A stretch of DNA of 64,000 nt from Burkholderia sp. 9120 (GTDB lineage Bacteria > Pseudomonadota > Gammaproteobacteria > Burkholderiales > Burkholderiaceae). Position 1 is the stretch's first letter; each line of letters starts with the position of its first letter. Below the pieces are notes generated by a model, which was not told the origin of the DNA, searched no databases, and saw nothing but the letters and a program-made list of their open reading frames with translations. Of this stretch, positions 60,301 to 64,000 are shown piece after piece. The stretch lies in contig NZ_JQNA01000001.1 of assembly GCF_000745015.1 (NCBI RefSeq), positions 1,674,001 through 1,738,000 on the forward strand, read 5' to 3'. A program made the translations under genes and the position numbers.

Positions 60301-61120
60301 CACCTGTCTTCACGTTCGTGATCGTCGTGCCCGTTGCGCCGCCTGCCAGCGTCACCTTGTCCTTCGTCGTGCTGTCGTATGCCACGAACGCGTTCGTCAC
60401 GTTGCCTGACGTGTCCGTCGACAGGCCAGCGTTCTTCAGTTGTTTGACGTTAACTGCGTCCGTGTCCTGCGTGCCCGCCGCCACATTCACAACCTGACGC
60501 TGCATCCCCGCATTACCAACTGAGACCGTGCCGGAGCGATCCGCAAGCGAAGCCGATCCAAGAGCGACTGCATCGCTGGCGGAAGCGGTCGCGCCCTCAC
60601 CTAACGCCGTTGCGCCCTTGACGTTCGCAAGAGCGAACGAGCCCACTGCAGTTGTATTGTCATGCAACGCCTGAGCGCCCCCGCCGATGGCGGTCGTGAA
60701 GCCCCAGCCTGAAGTGCCAAAGCCGCCGTTGCCGCTATCGCCCTTCGCAATCGCGTTTTCGCCGATGGCTGTGTTATAGCCTCCATCGTACGCGCCACCG
60801 AGGGCCTGTGCCCCACCACCGATTGCAATGTTTTTTCCGTATATGGCCTGCGCATTGGTACCGATGGCGATGGTGTCGGCGTTACCCAAAAAGTTCGAGT
60901 TCGAAACAGCACCAGTACCGATGGCAATAGCACCGGAGCCGGTAGCTGTGCCGCCGTCAAGCGCACCTGCGCTAACATCGATCGACGCGCCCGCCAGCAT
61001 CATCGCAACCACGAGCGCCTTCCTACTCTTACTCTTCTTCCCCCGACTCTTCGCCACTTCCGGCGCAGCCACATACGTCCCGGCACTTTCATTCCAAATG
61101 GTTTTATACGACTTGTTCAC
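54320..61120 (-). CDS. Trimeric autotransporter adhesin (YadA-like)
   Basis: A 2266-residue surface adhesin secreted by type Vc. The start is GTG at 61120 with AGGATG upstream. Residues 1-51 are an extended signal peptide (MNKSYKTIWNESAGTYVAAP, then a Lys/Arg patch and a hydrophobic core). Head repeats of the YadA/Hep_Hag type (AVALGDNSAA-like) run through about residues 55-530 and recur later; long stalk stretches with ALSATSTDAVNGSQLF necks and DGRVTNIDGRVT coiled-coil segments follow. The block YDSTTKDKVTL recurs about five times. The C-terminal YadA anchor, about residues 2190-2266, has GAYSGVAAATALSMIPDVDL and ends SYQW, four strands per chain of a twelve-strand outer-membrane barrel. 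Confidence 0.95.
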   Translation of the reverse strand: MNKSYKTIWNESAGTYVAAPEVAKSRGKKSKSRKALVVAMMLAGASIDVSAGALDGGTATGSGAIAIGTGAVSNSNFLGNADTIAIGTNAQAIYGKNIAIGGGAQALGGAYDGGYNTAIGENAIAKGDSGNGGFGTSGWGFTTAIGGGAQALHDNTTAVGSFALANVKGATALGEGATASASDAVALGSASLADRSGTVSVGNAGMQRQVVNVAAGTQDTDAVNVKQLKNAGLSTDTSGNVTNAFVAYDSTTKDKVTLAGGATGTTITNVKTGALSATSTDVVNGSQLFATNTTVATLTGGNIGGGAAVINAVAVGPNSYASSYVDGGGAVAMGKGASATGNHSVALGDNSAATVANTVSVGSSTSQRQIVNMAAGALSETSTDAVNGSQLFATNTTVATLTGGNIGGGAAVINAVAVGPNSYASSYVDGGGAVAMGKGASATGNHSVALGDNSAATVANTVSVGSSTSQRQIVNMAAGALSATSTDAVNGSQLFTTNTNVSNLQTTVNSINNGTVSRYMKITGGKNDGTDDAFSGGSGTIAIGVGSSASAYAGTDASTRDLAVGTQAIANGMGAVALGNLTSASGSSSVALGNSSVADRSNTVSVGNSTKQRQIVNVAAGTSDTDAVNVKQLKVAGLSTDTSGNVTNAFVAYDSTTKDKVTLGGGATGTMITNVKAAALSATSMDAVNGSQLFATNANVTTAQSKADAAKAAASTAQTTADAASTAAANAVQFSATGGNADVKNKKLVNVASGTSDTDAVNVKQLKAAGLSTDTSGNVTNAFVAYDSTTKDKVTLAGATGTTITNVKTGAVSAASKDAVNGSQLYGVAGSVAKDLGGDASVNADGTVSAPSYVVQGATKSDVGSALSALDTATTKNAGDITTLNTTVNNISNGTVGLVQQDATSKAITVAGKTAGTTVDFTGTVGARQLKGVSRGTADTDAVNVAQLKAVGLSTDTSGNVTNAFVAYDSTTKDKVTLTGGATGTTLTNVKAGALSASSTDAMNGSQLFATNANVTTAQNTADAAKTAASTAQTTADAASTAAANAVQFSATGGNADVKNKRLVNVAAGTSDTDAVNIKQLKAAGLSTDTSGNVTNAFVAYDSTAKDKVTLGGGATGTTVTNVKAGALSASSMDAVNGSQLYATNQNVSNVTSTVTNITNGGGIKYFHTNSALADSTTKGADSIAVGGGASSDGKWGVALGTNSSATGDNSVALGNSSVADRANTVSVGNASALRQVVNMAKGTADTDAVNISQLKGVTGALGGGSAVNADGTIKAPTYTVQGQTATDVGTALSKIDGATTKNAGDITTINANINGLQKDSLQWDAAAGSFSAKHGTSATNKIANVTAGTAATDAVNFGQLTAASTSEAAALGGGSTVNADGTITKPKYKVGGKDAVGVDGAVTALDGRIDGVAGDVSTITNNINNGTTGLVQQASKGAKLTVGKATDGSIVDFLGTAGARQLTNVAKGAVNATSVDAINGSQLYGTAQSAVTALGGGSAVNADATIKAPTYTVQGQTATDVGTALSKIDSATTKNAGDITTINTNINGLQKDSLQWDATAGLFSAKHGVSATNKIADVTAGTAATDAVNFGQLTAASQAEADALGGGSTVDANGKVAKPKYKLDGSKTNADNVGDAITNLDGRTTDNSSAITNITNNISNGTVGLVQQASKGEKLTVGKNTDGKEVNFIGTAGDRMLTGVAAGTVDNAAVNLGQLKGAVDGLGGGASIDPTTGAMAGPTYNVTNIDGTTTEVHNAGDAISTIDGRVTNIDGRVTNVEGDITNIMNGTSGLVQQAAAGEKLTVGKDTDGKEVNFTGTTGDRMLTGVAAGTVDNAAVNLGQFKAAVDGLGGGASIDPTTGAVTGPTYNVTNIDGTTTEVHNAGDAISTIDGRVTNIDSRVTENTTNISAINNTLNNITNGAGITYFHANSTLADSQALGMESVAIGGNAQSRAANSVALGSNSVADRANSVSVGAAGNERQITNVAAGTADTDAVNVAQLKASGIINPNGTTNTAVTYDKNPDGTTNYNSITMGSGVDGGTTIHNVAAGATGNDAVNVSQMNQAISSVTNMAQAANNPMFSADGNRDTEGAIASGSHATAMGANAKANAANSVAMGANSVADRDNAVSVGSSGNERQITNVANGTAATDAVNVGQMNDSIGAAVGNLPGGVTAKDYTDQQVKAVQSGVNQVARGAYSGVAAATALSMIPDVDLGKTIAVGVGTANYKGYQATAIGASVRVTQNLKAKLGAGISAAGTTIGAGASYQW
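59679..60275 (-). repeat. 309-bp tandem duplication inside the adhesin gene
   Basis: Bases 59679-59966 are repeated without a mismatch at 59988-60275, a period of 309 bp (103 codons). The unit encodes a head segment with TNTTVATLTGGNIGGGAAVI, AVGPNSYASSYVDGGGAVAM and a neck VGSSTSQRQIVNMAAGALS. The perfect identity next to diverged copies elsewhere points to a recent duplication. Confidence 0.95.
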
Positions 61121-61140
61121 GATTTCATCCTATTGAAAAT

Positions 61141-61777
61141 GTGATAACTGGCTCTGTTCCGCGTCGGGCAAAGTGCGCGCTGCACGCGTGTCAGTCGGTT
61201 ACCGAAGGAATGAAAAAGTGGTCGTGCGAATGAAAAATTCCGAACTATCTCACTAATCCTTCGGCTGATATTTAGAATATAGATTGGGGCGCATCGGGGT
61301 TTAATAGGACAGATCTTAAAGAGGATTAGATGCAGCTTAAATTATCCGTTTCTGAACGACTGCCTTGTTAATATCTGACAAAAATTTATGTCATGACATG
61401 ACACTCTTACGTGTCAACGCCTTTACTCAGCACGGATTTATTAGGAATAGTCCGAAATAACGCAAGAGACGAAGCCACCCGATCCGTGCTCTTCGATTGA
61501 CAAACAGAAAACATCAACTCAACGCACAACATCGGTTTCACAAGGCCAATACACACCTTAGTTTTCATCCCGACAAATAAGATTTTTCTTAGGCTAAATT
61601 GGGAAAACCACTCTTAAAATTGTTACCTATCAACCGAGACGACAAATTGCTTCGACCAATATTAAAAATCATTGACACGCCTCGCTTTTCACGAACAAAA
61701 AACACATTCAGCTATCCAAAATTAAATAATCCATCAAATTTAATAAAACAGGTTAATTACCCACCAAAGGAACCGCC
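61141..61777. other. AT-rich gap between the adhesin and the SnoaL-like pair
   Basis: About 640 bp, clearly AT-richer than its surroundings, most of all around 61550-61750. It holds the promoters of the divergent adhesin and secreted-protein genes. An open stretch at 61599-61781 is not supported as a gene. At 61389-61416 two inverted repeats adjoin: TGTCATGACA (61389-61398) and TGACAC-tcttac-GTGTCA (61399-61416), a candidate regulator site. Confidence 0.65.
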
Positions 61778-62203
61778 ATGAAACACGTACTCCGCCTAGT
61801 CGCCTTCGTTTCGCTTGCGCTTTCAGCAGCATTCCCAGCGCATGCCGGCGACCATGACGAAGAAACACTGAAGTCGCTCGAACAAACCTGGATCACAGCC
61901 TCATCGAACACCGATCGCTCGACGCTAGACAAACTCCTGGACGATTTCTTCATCGATACGACGCCGAGCGGCGCTCGTCGTAGCAAAAGTGACGTGCTGC
62001 TCGCTCCGCCCCCGCCTCCGAGCTCGACGCAGACCCTAGTGAACCTCGAAATCCGCGTGAACGGCGATACAGCCATTGTCACCGGCACCAATCACTTCAC
62101 TCCAGGCGCGAACGCCCAGCCAAGCGACTACTCGTTCACCGATGTTTTCGTCCGCAGAGAAACTGGTTGGCGTGCCGTCTCAGCACAAATGACGCGCAAG
62201 TAA
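61778..62203 (+). CDS. Secreted DUF4440/SnoaL-like protein 1
   Basis: A 141-residue protein with a cleavable signal peptide (residues 1-23, ending PAHAG) and a single NTF2/SnoaL-like cone domain. Blocks are SLEQTWITASSNTDRSTLDK, LLDDFFIDTTPSGARRSKSD, DTAIVTGTNHFT and YSFTDVFVRRETGWRAVSAQ. AAAGGA precedes ATG 61778. No catalytic residues can be assigned. A paralog follows directly. The Pro-rich segment APPPPPSS is a distinctive family feature here. Confidence 0.82.
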   Translation: MKHVLRLVAFVSLALSAAFPAHAGDHDEETLKSLEQTWITASSNTDRSTLDKLLDDFFIDTTPSGARRSKSDVLLAPPPPPSSTQTLVNLEIRVNGDTAIVTGTNHFTPGANAQPSDYSFTDVFVRRETGWRAVSAQMTRK

Positions 62204-62354
62204 TCGCATAACCAGACCGGACAAAGAAGTGAGCAGCACAGCTAGAAATCTAAAGCGCACGGGCAACCCCGTGCCGCACGCGCGACATATCAGAGCCTCA
62301 TTTCCACAGGATTCTTGCTCGCGCAACTGTACAAGTTATCCATCCAATCAGGAA

Positions 62355-62804
62355 ATGAACGTGAAGAAACGCCTAGCCTTCCTAACCACCCTCGGCCTGT
62401 CCACCTGTGTGCTGGCCGTCGGCCTGCGCACCGAGGTCCAAGCCGAAGCCACCTTGGTTTCAATCGAACAGATGTGGGTCGACGCCGCCGCTCGCGGCGA
62501 CCGCGCCACACTCGACCAACTACTCGACAACTCATTCGTCGAAACCATGCCCAACGGCGCGCGCCGCAGCAAAGCCGACCTGCTGTTCGCCCCCGCGCTG
62601 CCGCCCGGCGCCGCGCAGTCGCTCGGCGATCTGAAAATACGAGTATTGGGGAATGTCGCGATGGTGTCCGGCGTCAATCACTACACGCCGGCATCGGGTT
62701 TGAAAACGATCGATTACGCGTTCACCGACCTGTATGTGCGACTTGGCGACACCTGGCGTGTAGCGTCGTCACATACGACTCTCGGGTCGGTGCATAACGT
62801 CTGA
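62355..62804 (+). CDS. Secreted DUF4440/SnoaL-like protein 2
   Basis: A 149-residue paralog of the preceding gene, with signal peptide (residues 1-30) and the same fold. Shared blocks are SIEQMWVDAAARGDRATLDQ, LLDNSFVETMPNGARRSKAD, LLFAPALPPGA and YAFTDLYVRLGDTWRVASSH. ATG 62355 has AGGAA only two to five bases upstream; an in-frame GTG at 62361 is better spaced from it and could be the true start. The pair arose by tandem duplication and has diverged well. Function unknown. Confidence 0.82.
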   Translation: MNVKKRLAFLTTLGLSTCVLAVGLRTEVQAEATLVSIEQMWVDAAARGDRATLDQLLDNSFVETMPNGARRSKADLLFAPALPPGAAQSLGDLKIRVLGNVAMVSGVNHYTPASGLKTIDYAFTDLYVRLGDTWRVASSHTTLGSVHNV

Positions 62805-62835
62805 CAGTGTGGAGCGTTGCGCTCCCACCCAAAGC

Positions 62836-63252
62836 CTAAAACGGCTTGATCACCACCAGCGCCACCGCTGCCAGCATGCCCAGCACGGGCAACTCATTGA
62901 ACATCCGATACCACTTATCCGAACGCTTATTTTCGCCGCGTTCAAAAGTCCGCAGCAACACACCGCAGTAAGCGTGATAGATGATCAACAACACCACCAC
63001 GCCGACCTTCGCGTGAATCCAGCCCTGGCCGCGGCCAATGCCGATCACCAGCCACAGCCAGATCCCGCAGGCCAGCGCCGGCACCGCAATGAACGTCATG
63101 AAGCGAAACAGTTTGCGCGCCATGATCAGCAAACGCGCCGTTGCGGCGGGCTCCGTTTCCATCGCCAGATTGACGAAGATGCGCGGCAAATAGAACAGGC
63201 CGGCAAACCAGGAAGCAATCAGGACGATGTGAAACGTTTTGACCCAGAGCAT
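62836..63252 (-). CDS. hemJ: Protoporphyrinogen oxidase HemJ (CopD-like family)
   Basis: A 138-residue inner-membrane protein with four spans. The opening MLWVKTFHIVLIASWFAGLF with His8, the following LPRIFVNLAME and the closing FNELPVLGMLAAVALVVIKP match HemJ, which oxidises protoporphyrinogen IX in heme synthesis. The family was long labelled CopD-like or UPF0093. It lies 108 bp after proA on the same strand. Confidence 0.87.
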   Translation of the reverse strand: MLWVKTFHIVLIASWFAGLFYLPRIFVNLAMETEPAATARLLIMARKLFRFMTFIAVPALACGIWLWLVIGIGRGQGWIHAKVGVVVLLIIYHAYCGVLLRTFERGENKRSDKWYRMFNELPVLGMLAAVALVVIKPF

Positions 63253-63360
63253 CGGCGGTACCTGTGGCTATGCGATTGTTGACTGCGTTGATTGGGGAAC
63301 AAGCGCGACCGCATTGCACAGCCGCACTTGTGTCATGCGCCCGCCGAGGCGGCGCAGCGC

Positions 63361-64000
63361 TTATTGACGGCCTTCGCCCTGCCCAAGCACAACGTACTTC
63401 AGCGACGTCAGCCCTTCCAGACCCACCGGCCCACGCGCATGCAGCTTGTCGTTCGAGATGCCGATTTCCGCGCCCAGGCCGAATTCGAAACCATCGGCGA
63501 AACGCGTCGACGCATTCACCATTACGCTCGCCGAATCCACTTCGCGCAGGAAACGCATCGCGCGATCGTGGTCTTCCGTGACGATTGCGTCGGTGTGGTG
63601 CGAGCCGTATTCGTTGATGTGCTCGATCGCCGCATCCAGACCATCGACGACCTTGATCGCCAGCACCGGCGCGAGATACTCGGTGCGCCAGTCTTCTTCG
63701 GTAGCGTCGACGAGCGGCGTCACGCCCGCGTCGGACAACACCGCCCGCGCCGCCGCATCCACGCGCAACTCGACTTCCTTCGCGCGATACAGCTTGCCCA
63801 GCGCCGGCAGCATCTCAGCCGCGAAATCACGCGCGACCAGCAGCGTTTCCATCGTGTTGCAAGTGCCGTAACGGTGCGTCTTCGCGTTATCGCAGACGGT
63901 CAGCGCTTTCGTCAGATCCGCGCGGTCGTCCACATACACATGACAGATGCCGTCGAGGTGTTTGATCATCGGCACGCGGCCTTCTTCGATCAACCGTGCG
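63361..64000 (-). CDS. proA: Gamma-glutamyl phosphate reductase, 3' part
   Basis: The C-terminal 212 or so residues of ProA, which reduces gamma-glutamyl phosphate to the semialdehyde in proline synthesis. The frame runs off the right window edge. Visible blocks are [20 protein letters not shown], the catalytic-cysteine segment [20 protein letters not shown], and the closing [20 protein letters not shown] with [17 protein letters not shown]. The missing N-terminal half would hold the cofactor-binding fold. Confidence 0.95.
   Translation of the reverse strand, partial: ARLIEEGRVPMIKHLDGICHVYVDDRADLTKALTVCDNAKTHRYGTCNTMETLLVARDFAAEMLPALGKLYRAKEVELRVDAAARAVLSDAGVTPLVDATEEDWRTEYLAPVLAIKVVDGLDAAIEHINEYGSHHTDAIVTEDHDRAMRFLREVDSASVMVNASTRFADGFEFGLGAEIGISNDKLHARGPVGLEGLTSLKYVVLGQGEGRQ

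Noticed and set aside
61599..61781. 60-codon open frame in the AT-rich gap
   Set aside because: No ribosome binding site, Lys/Pro/Asn-rich random composition, and it overlaps the ribosome binding site and start of the next real gene.

Overview
The window reads as a housekeeping stretch of a primary chromosome from a GC-rich betaproteobacterium of the family Burkholderiaceae, most likely Paraburkholderia or a close relative. This is inferred from conserved gene blocks (miaB-phoH-ybeY-corC-lnt, pepP-ubiH-dusB-fis-purH-ruvC-ruvA-ruvB, hemJ-proA), from protein sequence character and from very GC-biased third codon positions. No database search was run. No rRNA, tRNA, insertion sequence, prophage or CRISPR array was seen.

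Layout. 0.2-8.8 kb: small regulators, a lipoprotein, the glycerol block glpD-glpK-glpF behind two palindromic operators, a HAD phosphatase, and ribB under an FMN riboswitch. 8-11.7 kb: an XRE-cupin regulator, an MFS exporter, a VOC protein and a divergent LysR regulator. 11.8-18.6 kb: the RNA-maturation and envelope cluster miaB-phoH-ybeY-chaC-corC-lnt. 18.7-30.5 kb: a periplasmic M48 protease lipoprotein, a GST, then pepP-ubiH, dusB-fis-purH and the ruv genes, with a LysE-type exporter between ruvC and ruvA. 29.9-35.4 kb: tyrS-dtd-phosphatase, anmK, erpA and rplM-rpsI. 35.4-39.2 kb: a predicted small RNA with an anti-Shine-Dalgarno loop, an OsmC protein, the RNase P RNA and pyrC. 39.3-46.2 kb: a class II amidotransferase, the glutamate/aspartate ABC importer gltIJKL, glutamate dehydrogenase and a LysR regulator, which together form a glutamate uptake and catabolism block. 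46.3-53.7 kb: purB, then gluconate uptake and the Entner-Doudoroff genes (gntK, gntT-like, eda, edd) with the divergent HexR-type regulator, whose likely operators overlap both the edd and hexR promoters.

53.8-62.8 kb is the accessory part: a 2266-residue trimeric autotransporter adhesin, a small lipoprotein downstream ending in what looks like the tail of an OmpA domain, an AT-rich gap of about 640 bp, and two tandem paralogous secreted SnoaL/DUF4440-like proteins. The window closes with hemJ and the 3' part of proA.

The most notable candidates for something undescribed are the roughly 89-nt predicted small RNA on the minus strand near 35.75 kb (a sigma70-like promoter, a hairpin loop complementary to a strong Shine-Dalgarno sequence, and an intrinsic terminator) and the adhesin, lipoprotein and NTF2-like protein islet. 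Start codons were moved inward from the longest open frame wherever a ribosome binding site or family alignment called for it.
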